A DNA stretch of 57,574 nt from Aeromonas piscicola. GTDB taxonomy: Bacteria > Pseudomonadota > Gammaproteobacteria > Enterobacterales > Aeromonadaceae. The translations under genes were made by a program, and so were the position numbers. Below the pieces are notes generated by a model, which was given only the letters and a program-made list of their open reading frames with translations, was not told the DNA's origin and did not search any database. This document shows positions 35,551-43,502 of the stretch, piece by piece (the stretch's first letter is position 1; each line of letters opens with the position of its first letter). The stretch spans positions 176,552 through 234,125 of the forward strand of contig NZ_CDBL01000044.1 of NCBI RefSeq assembly GCF_000820005.1, written 5' to 3'.

Positions 35551-35587
35551 CCCCTCTCCCTTTGGGAGAGGGTTAGGGTGAGGGGAG
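35551..35587. repeat. REP-like palindrome (CCCTCTCCC type)
   Basis: CCCTCTCCC-TTT-GGGAGAGGG is a perfect 9-bp inverted repeat (35552-35572), followed by TTAGGGTGAGGGGAGG. This sequence type is widespread as an extragenic palindrome in gammaproteobacteria (recalled, not searched). Confidence 0.7.
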
Positions 35588-35597
35588 GTAACCGTCG

Positions 35598-35624
35598 GGT
35601 GCAATGAACAGGGTGAATTGCACC
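35598..35624. repeat. Inverted repeat GGTGCAAT/ATTGCACC
   Basis: Perfect 8-bp arms around an 11-base loop. It belongs to the same group of TGCAAT-bearing palindromes as the direct repeats at 35633 and 36528. Confidence 0.6.
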
Positions 35625-35632
35625 GCGATTGA

Positions 35633-35673
35633 CCCGCGAGGTTGCTGGTGCAATGGGCTGCACGGATTGCCCC
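35633..35673. repeat. 41-bp direct repeat, copy 1 (left of the CPBP gene)
   Basis: Starts CCCGCGAGGTTGC and contains GGTGCAATGGGCTGCACGG plus ATTGCCCC, able to fold as a hairpin. It matches 36528-36568 at 35 of 41 positions in the same orientation. The last base is the final base of the CPBP stop codon. Confidence 0.7.
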
Positions 35674-36470
35674 TACCCGGCTGCGTGACCACCCAGAAAC
35701 GCCGCCATGATGGTAAACAGCAGCCAGTCATTGATAATGTGTGCGCCGGTTGATACCCAAATGTTTTTGGTAATGATGTAGCCACTTAGCAGCACAATTC
35801 GTGCCGTCCCGATGACCAGAAAACATTGCACAAAATTCCACTCATAAGTGGGCAGATGCAACGCACCGAAGATAAGCGCAGTACAGAGCCAGGCGGTGAT
35901 GATTGCACGCTTGCGTGTCATGGCGAGTTTTTGGTGACAAAACCAGAGCACAGCCAGAAACGGCAATATGGAGACCACCTCCTCACCGAAGAGTTGCGGG
36001 GCCGTTTTTAAATAAAAGAGGATGAGTGCCGTATCGGATGCCCCTGCCAGTAGGGTATTGACCGGATTGGTATTCATCTTGAAAAGCAGCTGCAGCAAGA
36101 TTGCAACGGTGAAGGAGACCAGAATATTGGCGCCAACAATGGCGACCATCAACAGAACATCCCGCCATGTCGGCGTGCGAAACAGTGCTCGCCACCCTTT
36201 ACCTACCATCATGGCGAGCACGGCCAGCGGGATAAGCGGGAACAGGATGGCGGGAACAAAGCCGCCCATGGTGGTTTTAAAAAATGCGACAGGCACCGTC
36301 AGCATCGAGAAACCCAGGGCTACACCAAGCAGGATCAGTACCCAGCGACGGGCAGATAATGCATGGGGCCCCTCGCGATAAAAGGGAAAATCCCCGGCAC
36401 TTTTGCGCTCGAAACCATAGCAATCCTTGTCATTCAATACCGGCATGGCGGCAGAGTGATCTTCACTCAT
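35673..36470 (-). CDS. CPBP-family intramembrane protease (Rce1-like)
   Basis: 265 residues, about eight membrane spans. The CPBP/Abi catalytic motifs are present: motif 1 FGEEVV (E163, E164), motif 2 FGALHLP (H205) and motif 3 GAHIINDW (H244, N247). Roles in this family range from prenyl-protein processing to bacteriocin self-immunity; none can be assigned here. It stands alone between two copies of a 41-bp direct repeat, which suggests that it moved as a cassette. Confidence 0.85.
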   Translation of the reverse strand: MSEDHSAAMPVLNDKDCYGFERKSAGDFPFYREGPHALSARRWVLILLGVALGFSMLTVPVAFFKTTMGGFVPAILFPLIPLAVLAMMVGKGWRALFRTPTWRDVLLMVAIVGANILVSFTVAILLQLLFKMNTNPVNTLLAGASDTALILFYLKTAPQLFGEEVVSILPFLAVLWFCHQKLAMTRKRAIITAWLCTALIFGALHLPTYEWNFVQCFLVIGTARIVLLSGYIITKNIWVSTGAHIINDWLLFTIMAAFLGGHAAG

Positions 36471-36527
36471 GGTGTCTCTCGATATTTATTCGGTTGTGGT
36501 GCAGACAATCGTATACCAAGGTTGTGC

Positions 36528-36568
36528 CCCGCGAGGTTGCCGTTGCAATGGGCTGCGCAGCTTGTCCC
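36528..36568. repeat. 41-bp direct repeat, copy 2 (right of the CPBP gene)
   Basis: CCCGCGAGGTTGC...GCAATGGGCTGC...; 35/41 identical to 35633-35673 and in the same orientation, 895 bp apart. The surrounding 36471-36793 gap (323 bp) holds no gene; besides this repeat it contains only the terminator at 36680-36720. Confidence 0.7.
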
Positions 36569-36679
36569 ACATACTGGATTGTTTCATTGGTACGACAGCC
36601 AAAAATTGATTGGCTGATTTGGTGCGAAAATCACCACAGCCGCCGTTCTGCCGAACTGAAAAGATCCATCAATTCAGCT

Positions 36680-36720
36680 AAAAAGAGAGGGCTCCGTCAT
36701 CCATGATGGCGGGGCCCTTT
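36680..36720 (-). terminator. Terminator of the POT transporter gene
   Basis: On the minus strand GGGCCCCGCCATC pairs imperfectly with GATGACGGAGCCC around ATG, and CTCTTTTTAG follows. It lies 74 bases beyond the POT stop. Confidence 0.7.
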
Positions 36721-36793
36721 GTGTTATCGCCAGCGTTGCTGATTACACCGTTTGGTCTGGCAGAGACTGGTTAAATCGCTGACCCGAATCCGA

Positions 36794-38285
36794 TCAGACG
36801 GGAATGGCAGCGCCTGCCGGTGGCGGAGTGATCTTGGAGGCGATCAACTGACGCAGGCGGGGCACCAACAGCAGCAACACCACGCCTCCTGCCAGCGAGC
36901 CCCAGCCCAGAATATTGAATACCGAGCTGTAACCCGGGTTGGTGGCGACCGGGGTGCTGCCGATATTTTGCGGCATGGCGCCGGAGACATACCCCGCCAG
37001 TACCGAGGCGACGCCGGTCACCATCATCCAGCAGCCCATCATCAAGCCTTGCAGACTGGCGGGGGCCAGCTTGCCAATCATGGCGTAACCGATGGGGGAG
37101 ATCAGCAGCTCGCCCAGACTCTGCAGCACATAGCTGATGGCGATCCACTTGAAGGCGACCAGCCCGTCGGCACCCGCTAGATGGATGCCGATCGGCAGCA
37201 CCAGCATCCCCAGTCCCATGCAGAACAGGGAGGCGGCAAACTGGGAGGGGATGTCGATGTTCCAGCCCTGCTCGCGCAGCCGTTTGAACAGCAGCGCCAT
37301 CAGCGGGCCGCCGATGACGATGACGCTGGTGTTGATGTTCTGGATCCACTGGGGGGCGACCCGCAGCCCGAACACGTTGAGGTTGATGTTGTGTTCGGAG
37401 AAGAGCATCAGCCCCATGGGTGCCAGCTGGTAGAGCGACCAGAAGATCAGCGAACCCAAAGCGAGGATCAGATAGGCCACCATGCGGCTGCGCTCGGCGG
37501 CATCCGGATGGCGGGCGGTCATCACGCAGAGCAGCACCAGCACCACTGCCCCCAGCATCAGCACGAAGCTGCCGCTAAAGTTGGCGTGGGTCAGCAGCAG
37601 GCGCAGGGCGGGCACCAGCAGCGCCAGAATGGCGAGGCCACCGAGCATCCGCAGGTAGAAGCCGCGCCCCTTGATATGGCGCAGCGGGGTGTTGATATCC
37701 GCCAGAATGGGCCAGAAGAACAGGGTGGCGATGATGGCCAGCACGTTGCCGAGGGTGGCGAACAGGAACAGGGTGCGGTAATCCTCGGTGAGCTGGAAGT
37801 AGCCCGCCACCGAGAAGCCCATAAAGAAGCCCAGATTCATCCCGGCGTAGTTCCACAGGAAGGCGCTCTCGCGGCGGTGGTCATCAGGGGCAAAGCGCTG
37901 GGTCAGCATCATGTTGAGGCAGGTGACGTTGAGGCCGCTGCCGGTGAGGAACATGGCGAGCCCCCAGTAGAGGCCGGTGATGCCCATCTCGGCGATGAGG
38001 TAGCAGCCGATCACCTGCAAGAGCATCCCCATCACGAACAGGTTGCGGTTGCTCAGGTAACGCCCGCCGAGATAACCGCCAAACAGGTGCAGGCCGTAAT
38101 TGAAGGCACCGAAGATCCCCATCATGGCGTTGGCCTGGGATTCGCTAAAGCCGAGCCGCTTGGTGGCGTAGAGCACCAGGGTGGAGTAGAGCACGGCAAA
38201 ACCCAGGGTGGCGAATGTCTGGATACAGGGCGCCTGAGCCGGGTGGGACGGCGGCGTGATGAGGGTGTGGTGTCGAAGCGCTCAC
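36794..38285 (-). pseudogene. POT-family peptide/H+ symporter, frameshifted near the 5' end
   Basis: The natural start appears to be GTG at 38285, seven bases after AGGAGA (MSASTPHPH...). That frame does not continue into the protein. About 14 codons later the homologous sequence resumes one frame over (HPAQAPCIQTFATLGFAVLYSTLVLYATKRLGF), and that frame has a TGA just upstream and no good start. From GTG 38194 a 466-residue product (LYSTLVLYATKRLGFSESQANAMMG...) is open to the stop, with about 12 spans and proton-dependent oligopeptide transporter features, but it would lack most of TM1. Either a true one-base indel inactivates it or the assembly has an error. Confidence 0.65.
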
Positions 38286-38572
38286 GGTTTGTCTCCTGTG
38301 AGAAGAGAAAATCACAACTCATCCTGAGAGCGTACCGGTCTGCTGCCGGCTAGCCTTTGGCGCTTCCATGCTGGTTTCAAGGCTGGTCTGACATTTAGCG
38401 ATCAGCCCGATCAAATTGCCAGATCTTAAATTTAATCCGGCGCGATTAATTGCTTTTTATTGATCCATTCCGCCTTTTTATGCGCACGTTGCCGTGGTTT
38501 CAGCCCGGTTTGCAACATGGTTGCGGTACGTCTGATGTGATCCTGTCGGCCATTTTGTGCCTATTTTGGCTC

Positions 38573-38641
38573 TGTAGTGGGATGCACATCCCATTTTTCA
38601 CCCCGTCACTCCACTACAACCCGGCGGTTGCGACGCGGGTT
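38573..38641. ncRNA. Candidate structured RNA or regulatory element
   Basis: An outer stem TGTAGTGG (38573-38580) / CCACTACA (38611-38618) encloses the hairpin GGGAT-GCAC-ATCCC (38579-38592). Immediately after comes AACCCG (38618-38623) / CGGGTT (38636-38641). Three stems in 69 bases, with no ORF, suggest a folded transcript or complex operator. No family is recognised and no promoter is assigned; strand unknown. Confidence 0.3.
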
Positions 38642-38710
38642 GTTTATTCGGTGGTGAGCATTAAGTGAATAAATATGGCGGGAGAGGGGATGTGCTGATC
38701 GCCGGATATA

Positions 38711-38736
38711 ACAACGCCCGGCGGGCCGGGCGTTGT
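38711..38736 (-). terminator. Terminator of the J-domain operon
   Basis: ACAACGCCCGG-N4-CCGGGCGTTGT, perfect 11-bp stem 32 bases past the stop at 38768. The T tract on the minus strand is short (GTTGTTAT). Its stem resembles that at 41504-41525. Confidence 0.75.
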
Positions 38737-38767
38737 GGTGCGACTCTGTGGGCGGCGAAAATGCCCC

Positions 38768-39673
38768 TTAGAAGTCGTGGTAGAGCGGCCAGCCGAGCAG
38801 CGGGTGCTTGAGACCGGCGCGCATCTCGAAATTGTCGAGCTTCTCCGGCTCGGCGTTCTCTTGTTGCAGCAACTGGTACTGGCGCACAAAGCCCAGGGTG
38901 TGCAGCAGGTTGGCGACGAATCCCTTGCTGAGATCCTGACGCAGGCCGGTGATCAGCTCGCCCGGCAGCTCCGCCAGCAGCAGCTCCAGCTGGGCGGCCA
39001 GATAGTCGGTGTCGTACCAGACTTCTTGCAGCACGATTTCTCGCGCCAGACGACGCTTGAGATCCTGCTTCACCTTCAAGGGCGCGGCGCCGCTGCCATT
39101 GCCGCAGAGGATGCGGTAGAGCAGGGCCTCGGCCAGCTTGTCCTCCATGGTAGGGTGGTCGTTCTCGCAGGCGAAGAAGTGCTGATCGATCAGGCTCATC
39201 AGGCGGGCCTTGTTGTGCTCCACCAGCGCCTTCTCGTACTCCTGCCACCCTTGCCACTCCTCCACATCCGGCGGGCTGGAGATCTTGTCCAGCAGGCGGG
39301 CATCCACATCGCCATAGAGGCTGTTGCCACCGGGCTGCTTGGCGCTGACCGAGATCAGCATGGACCAGCCCTTCTGGAACGGCTTGATGGGCCCTTCCGG
39401 CGTCTGCAGCAGGGCCAGTGCCTTGGCCGTATCCCGTTGCGACAGCTCCAGCAGGCCCAGGCTGACCACGCCGATGACGTCGTGGGCGGCCTGTTCCAGC
39501 AGATGCATCTTGTACTTGTTGTAGTACTTGTCGGCGAACTTCAGGCTCATCAGCACCGCCTTGCCCTTGATCTGGCCCAGCTGCTGATCGCTCAAGTGTT
39601 CGCTCTCGCGGCCAAAGCGCAGCACCTGAGTGAGAAAGGGGCCCTGATTGACATCGCGTATGGCTAGTTGCAT
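38768..39673 (-). CDS. Unrecognised protein, fourth gene of the J-domain operon
   Basis: 301 residues from the ATG at 39673, with GAGGAA eight bases upstream; a TTG at 39688 is less likely. No signal peptide or membrane span, so cytoplasmic. Mostly helical, with blocks such as RDVNQGPFLTQVLRFGRESEHLSDQQLGQIKGKAVLMSLKFADKYY and, later, KVKQDLKRRLAREIVLQEVWYDTDYLAAQLELLLAELPGELI. I do not recognise a family. It starts 11 bases after the preceding gene, so it must be co-expressed with the J-domain protein. A role as client or cofactor of a DnaK-type chaperone is a guess from context. Confidence 0.75.
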   Translation of the reverse strand: MQLAIRDVNQGPFLTQVLRFGRESEHLSDQQLGQIKGKAVLMSLKFADKYYNKYKMHLLEQAAHDVIGVVSLGLLELSQRDTAKALALLQTPEGPIKPFQKGWSMLISVSAKQPGGNSLYGDVDARLLDKISSPPDVEEWQGWQEYEKALVEHNKARLMSLIDQHFFACENDHPTMEDKLAEALLYRILCGNGSGAAPLKVKQDLKRRLAREIVLQEVWYDTDYLAAQLELLLAELPGELITGLRQDLSKGFVANLLHTLGFVRQYQLLQQENAEPEKLDNFEMRAGLKHPLLGWPLYHDF

Positions 39674-39684
39674 GACGGGGTTCC

Positions 39685-40446
39685 TCAATCCAGGAAGCTG
39701 AACATGTCGTCGACTTCGGCGTACTCGTCGGAGGCATCGTTCTTATCTTTGGCCTGCATCACCAGCTCGCTGGCGAACTTGCTGATGATCCCTTCCCAGG
39801 ATGAGTGCTCATTGCGCAGCAGTGCCTTGATGGCTTTTTCCACGTCCGGGGTCAGCTCGCGGATCAGCATCAAGAGGCTGCGCGGGTCATCCAGCGGGTA
39901 GTCGTGGGCATTTTCGCTCTGCTGGCGGTCGCTGTAGGAGAGTGCCTCTTCCAAGTCTTCCTCTTCGGCGTGCAGCGTGTCGTGGAAGCCCTCTTCATCC
40001 TCGAAGCGCTCACCGCGATAGAACTCGATGAAGGGGATGGCGAGGTAGAAGAGACCGGCCGGATCCTCGGCGATGCACTCCAGGATCTCCGCCTGCTTGG
40101 CGTCGCTGTCCTGAGTGCGGATCAGGTAGTTGAGGAAGTCGAAGGTGTGCTGCTGCAGTTCTTCGGCGTTGTTCTTGATCGCCTCTTCCCAGTAGAGGGG
40201 CTGCTGGCAGACGATGTCGCGGATCCGCTCCGGGGTCATCAGCTCGGAGATGATGGACGGGAACGACATGTCGTGCTGGCTGTTGATCTGGGTCAGGGTG
40301 ACGATATCAATCTGTTCAATGACTTCGGCCAACTGATCGTCAGACATTGTCTTGGCGATCAGTTCGAACTTCTCGCTGGCCTGTTTCGGCTCGATCACGG
40401 CCAGCTCTTTGATCTCGATGGCGGTAATTTCTATCAGACTGTGCAT
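39685..40446 (-). CDS. Unrecognised acidic helical protein, third gene of the J-domain operon
   Basis: 253 residues from the ATG at 40446 (MHSLIEITAIEIKELAVIEP). Strongly acidic, especially the segment FEDEEGFHDTLHAEEEDLEEAL and the C-terminus DASDEYAEVDDMFSFLD. No signal peptide or membrane span. The N-terminal part resembles a MgtE-N or HEAT-like helical repeat (EKFELIAKTMSDDQLAEVIEQI), but I cannot name the family. Separated by 13 bases from the gene before and 11 from the gene after. Its ORF can be extended upstream through the previous gene, but that extension is a low-complexity shadow. Confidence 0.75.
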   Translation of the reverse strand: MHSLIEITAIEIKELAVIEPKQASEKFELIAKTMSDDQLAEVIEQIDIVTLTQINSQHDMSFPSIISELMTPERIRDIVCQQPLYWEEAIKNNAEELQQHTFDFLNYLIRTQDSDAKQAEILECIAEDPAGLFYLAIPFIEFYRGERFEDEEGFHDTLHAEEEDLEEALSYSDRQQSENAHDYPLDDPRSLLMLIRELTPDVEKAIKALLRNEHSSWEGIISKFASELVMQAKDKNDASDEYAEVDDMFSFLD

Positions 40447-40459
40447 GCTTTGCCCCAAG

Positions 40460-40990
40460 TTAGAAACGTACTTCGTCGTACATGTCTTGATCGCCGTCGT
40501 CGTCACCATCACCGTTGTAGTCGGCGTCAGCGTTCTCCCCGTCGTCATCATCGTCGTCGCGAAGCTCGTAGTCGTCATCGGCACGGCGGCCGCCACGCGG
40601 CAGCGGGTTGTCCAGCTGGAACAGCACGGCGCAGGCTTCGATCAGCTGATCTTCGCTCTGGGCCCGCACCGCTTTCACCAGTGGCAGGTCGGCATTGTTG
40701 AACGCTACCGACACCTTGAATTCGTCCCATGAGGGTTGTACGCCGCTGCCGAGCCACTTGTTCCACTCAGGCTTGGCCTTGGCCGGAAACTGCACCCGGC
40801 CATAGAGGGCCAGCGGCAGGTATTCGGGCATGAATTCCAGCATGCTCATGTCAGCCAGCAGCAGTGTCTTCATCTTGCCGGTGAATTGCTCCAGCGCCTT
40901 GGGGTCGTCCTGATCCCGGTAGGATTCGATGTTCTCACTGGCATCACTCATCAGCGCTTTGATCCGCGCCTGGTCCCATTTTTTCTGCAT
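40460..40990 (-). CDS. Unrecognised protein with aspartate-rich tail, second gene of the J-domain operon
   Basis: 176 residues. The first 135 are a mixed helical domain ([58 protein letters not shown]). The last 40 are extremely acidic, with runs such as [23 protein letters not shown], likely disordered and possibly Ca-binding or DNA-mimicking. No family recognised. It begins six bases after the J-domain gene, indicating translational coupling. Confidence 0.72.
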   Translation of the reverse strand: MQKKWDQARIKALMSDASENIESYRDQDDPKALEQFTGKMKTLLLADMSMLEFMPEYLPLALYGRVQFPAKAKPEWNKWLGSGVQPSWDEFKVSVAFNNADLPLVKAVRAQSEDQLIEACAVLFQLDNPLPRGGRRADDDYELRDDDDDDGENADADYNGDGDDDGDQDMYDEVRF

Positions 40991-40996
40991 AGCGCC

Positions 40997-41281
40997 TCAG
41001 GGGTAAAATTGGTCCCACATCTCCTGCATGGCAGAAGCGGGATCGGTCACGATGACGTTGTTGAAATCCTTGATGAAAGCGGCCCGTTGTTTCGGGTCTG
41101 ACAGCACTTCATAGGCCTGCTTTACCTGGTGCAGCTTGATGGCTGCCAGCTCTCGCTCTTCTTCGCTCGCCCCCAACAGCTTGTCTGGGTGGTACTGGTT
41201 CGACAGCCGTCGATAGGCTTTTTTGATGTCGTTTTCGCTGGCATTGGACTTGACGCCCAGTACCCGAAAGTAGTTGTTCAT
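40997..41281 (-). CDS. Stand-alone J-domain protein (DnaJ-like co-chaperone)
   Basis: 94 residues from the ATG at 41281. The J domain fills most of it: NYFRVLGVKSNASENDIKKAYRRLSNQYHPDKLLG, with the HPD tripeptide at residues 31-33 that stimulates DnaK ATPase, then QAYEVLSDPKQRAAFIKDF. There is no G/F region, zinc finger or client domain, so it is a class C J protein whose specificity must come from partners. First gene of a tight four-gene operon (gaps of 6, 13 and 11 bases) with three unrecognised proteins. Confidence 0.9.
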   Translation of the reverse strand: MNNYFRVLGVKSNASENDIKKAYRRLSNQYHPDKLLGASEEERELAAIKLHQVKQAYEVLSDPKQRAAFIKDFNNVIVTDPASAMQEMWDQFYP

Positions 41282-41582
41282 GGCAGATCCTGCATCACTG
41301 GCATCTTGGAATTCACAATGCGGGCGCCTGATGGTGGAGCTTGAGAAACCAGGCACGGCAAAAACCCGTCATTTTAACGGAAACAGGTCAGCTCCGCCAT
41401 GAATAGGAGGCGATATGGCAAGCAAGTTGCTAATGCGAGAAAAGCTCCGATCGCTGCCATTTTGGCAAGAAGAGGGTAGGACATGTGTGATGGCGGTTGA
41501 AAAAACGCCCGGCAGGCCGGGCGTTGAGTCATCTGAGCGAAGTGGTGCAGTAAACAAACAACTGCGGCTTGCCAAGGGGAGT
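41282..41582. other. Intergenic region upstream of the J-domain operon
   Basis: 301 bp holding the J-domain operon promoter (not located by eye; no heat-shock sigma-32 consensus was evident) and the doxX terminator at 41501-41525. Nothing else supported. Confidence 0.5.
41501..41525 (-). terminator. Terminator of the doxX gene
   Basis: AACGCCCGGC-AG-GCCGGGCGTT, perfect 10-bp stem; on the minus strand it runs into a T tract (GTTTTTTC). It lies about 58 bases past the doxX stop. Confidence 0.88.
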
Positions 41583-42059
41583 TCAGCGCCCCGCCTCTGG
41601 CAGCAGGCGAACAAGATGGCGATCGAGCCCCCAGGGGCCACAACCCTGTACCACCAGCAAGATGCATAGCAGGATATAGACAGACTCGGGCAGATAGAGC
41701 AGCCAGCTATACCATTCGAGCCCGGTCACGTCGGCGGGTATCTGATGAAGACCTATGGTCACCAGGGCAACAATGTTGATCACCAGCAACACCAGCGAGG
41801 ACAACCTGGTCAGCAGACCAAAAACCAGCAGCAAGCCAAACAGGGTTTCATTGCCTGCAACAAAGGTTGCCATGAAGGCAGGATACGGGAGCCCTGCCTC
41901 TATCATGGTGTGCAGCATGGCCTGCTGGTTATCTGGCTGAATCAATTTATTCAAACCAGACGCAAAGAAGAAAAGACCGAACGCTATCCGGATCAGTGTC
42001 AGCGGCAAGAAATAGCGTCCACTCCGGGTCGACAGAAAACGCGCGATGATGGAAGTCAT
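41583..42059 (-). CDS. DoxX-family membrane protein
   Basis: 158 residues from the ATG at 42059, with AGGAG five bases upstream. Four predicted membrane spans and the DoxX pattern LIRIAFGLFFFASGLNKLIQP, FVAGNETLFGLLLVFGLLTRLSSLVL and LLVVQGCGPWGLDRHL. DoxX proteins are linked to quinol or thiosulfate redox and oxidative stress, with varied partners. It stands alone, between the J-domain operon and scsD. Confidence 0.85.
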   Translation of the reverse strand: MTSIIARFLSTRSGRYFLPLTLIRIAFGLFFFASGLNKLIQPDNQQAMLHTMIEAGLPYPAFMATFVAGNETLFGLLLVFGLLTRLSSLVLLVINIVALVTIGLHQIPADVTGLEWYSWLLYLPESVYILLCILLVVQGCGPWGLDRHLVRLLPEAGR

Positions 42060-42243
42060 ATCCACTCCTGTATTTGCATGAGGATGTGAAGTTGATTGTC
42101 GATAGAGGCCTGATGCGGGCGGTCAACAGGGGTTGTCCCGCCCGCTTGGGCAAAAGCTACCTCTATCTCGATTATATTTGGGCCGAGTGGTGCTCTTCTT
42201 CATCAGGGACAAGAGCACCAATGTCGTAACCCGTGAGGCCGGT

Positions 42244-42768
42244 TTAGCCGAGGCTGGCCCAGGCCAGGCGCAATTTCAGGCCCAGACCCGAACTCCAGCC
42301 TGTGGTGGTACTCACCACCTTGCCGTCCTTGACGATGAGGAAGCTGGGGGTGACGCTCACCTGCCAACGGGCGGCGAGATCCCCTCGCTCATCGTTATGG
42401 GTCGGGAAGGTCAGCCCCTTCTTGCCCATCCCCTTGCTCAACTGCTGCGTGTTGCCGGAGCGCAGTGCCACCGTCAGCACGTTTTCACCGTCCTGCCAGA
42501 GCTGCTCCACGGTCGGTGTGGTGAAGCGGCAGACGGCGCACCAGCTGGCCCAGTAGTAGACCAGCAGCGGCCTTTCCCGGCTCATGGCCTGCAGGTCGGC
42601 GGTGGTGCCATCTTGCAGGGTGAGGGTGGGCAGAGGGTTGCCTTCTGGCAGCGCCGGGCTGCGCCAGAAGTCCAGCGCCGTCGAAATGACCACGCCAAAC
42701 AACAGCAGCCAGAGCGCCTCTTTGCCCCAGCGTCGCAGGCGATGGGGAAGGGATGGTTTGGCTTCCAT
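42244..42768 (-). CDS. scsD: ScsD, membrane-anchored thioredoxin-like protein
   Basis: 174 residues from ATG 42768, with AAGGGG six bases upstream. One N-terminal anchor (EALWLLLFGVVISTALDFW), then a periplasmic thioredoxin/TlpA fold with the redox motif WASWCAVC (C77, C80), RSGNTQQLSKGM and the cis-proline region VSVTPSFLIV. In Salmonella and relatives scsABCD confers copper tolerance and protects secreted cysteines from oxidation. Last gene of the operon, coupled to scsC. Confidence 0.9.
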   Translation of the reverse strand: MEAKPSLPHRLRRWGKEALWLLLFGVVISTALDFWRSPALPEGNPLPTLTLQDGTTADLQAMSRERPLLVYYWASWCAVCRFTTPTVEQLWQDGENVLTVALRSGNTQQLSKGMGKKGLTFPTHNDERGDLAARWQVSVTPSFLIVKDGKVVSTTTGWSSGLGLKLRLAWASLG

Positions 42769-42770
42769 GA

Positions 42771-43502
42771 TCACCCCTTCCTGGCCAGTTCGGCTTTCAC
42801 GATTTGCTCAAGCTCTTCATAGGGGATGGCGCCCGACACCAGCTGGTTGCCGACAAGGGTCGCCGGTGTGCCCTGCACGCCGAGCAAGGTGCCGATGCGA
42901 AGGCTGTTGCGCAGCTCCTCGGTGGCCCTGGCTTCGGGTTTGAGCGCAGTGTTGCCGGTGGCCGCCAGCGCCTTGTTGATATCAGCCTCGGTCAGCATGC
43001 CCTGCTTGCTCATCAGCTTGTCGTGCAGGGCGAGGAAGCGGGCGGGATCCTGCTGCCACAGGGTCAGGCTGTACTGGGCCGCCTTGGCGGAGGTCTGCCC
43101 CTTGAACGGCAGCAGCTTGATCACCAGCCCGACATCATTTGGGTAGGCCTTCAGCAGCCTGGCCAGATGGGGATCGAACTGTTTGCAGTAGGGGCAGTTG
43201 TAGTCGGTGAACGACACCAGGGTCAGCTTGGGGTTTTTGGCGCCCAGGCGCGGGCTGGTAGCGCTGTTGAACAGCACCTCCTGGTTGCCCTTGATGAAGT
43301 TGCCAAGCTGGCTGGCCTGATCCGCCGCGTTCTGCTTCTCCCAGGATTCGGCTGCCTCGTCGAGGATCTTGGGGTTGGCCACCAGGGTTTCACGAATGAG
43401 CTCCTTGATGCGGGCCTCCTGCTCCGGGGTGAAGGGGGCGGCGTGCAGGGCCGGGGCCAGCAAAGCGGCCAGCAGGGTCAGGGTGCGCAGGGTCGGTTTC
43501 AT
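42771..43502 (-). CDS. scsC: ScsC, periplasmic DsbA/DsbC-like thiol-disulfide protein
   Basis: 243 residues. Signal peptide ending LHAA; an N-terminal helical region (EQEARIKELIRETLVANPKILDEAAES) like the oligomerisation segment of Proteus ScsC; then a DsbA-type thioredoxin fold with the active site CPYC (C103, C106) and cis-Pro motif GVQGTPATLVG. Kept reduced by ScsB. Its ATG overlaps the scsB stop (ATGA). Confidence 0.92.
   Translation of the reverse strand: MKPTLRTLTLLAALLAPALHAAPFTPEQEARIKELIRETLVANPKILDEAAESWEKQNAADQASQLGNFIKGNQEVLFNSATSPRLGAKNPKLTLVSFTDYNCPYCKQFDPHLARLLKAYPNDVGLVIKLLPFKGQTSAKAAQYSLTLWQQDPARFLALHDKLMSKQGMLTEADINKALAATGNTALKPEARATEELRNSLRIGTLLGVQGTPATLVGNQLVSGAIPYEELEQIVKAELARKG

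Larger units (their letters stand above)
38286..38767. other. 482-bp gene-free region with RNA-like structure
   Basis: No supported CDS. The left part is AT-rich (38400-38460) and probably carries the POT promoter. The centre (38573-38641) has a cluster of nested inverted repeats described separately. The right end holds the terminator of the J-domain operon (38711-38736). Confidence 0.5.

Noticed and set aside
41415..41669. 84-codon plus-strand ORF with a good AGGAGG before its ATG
   Set aside because: It reads through the doxX terminator and into antisense of doxX, and its product looks random; the ribosome-binding site is probably chance, though the start is unusually well formed.
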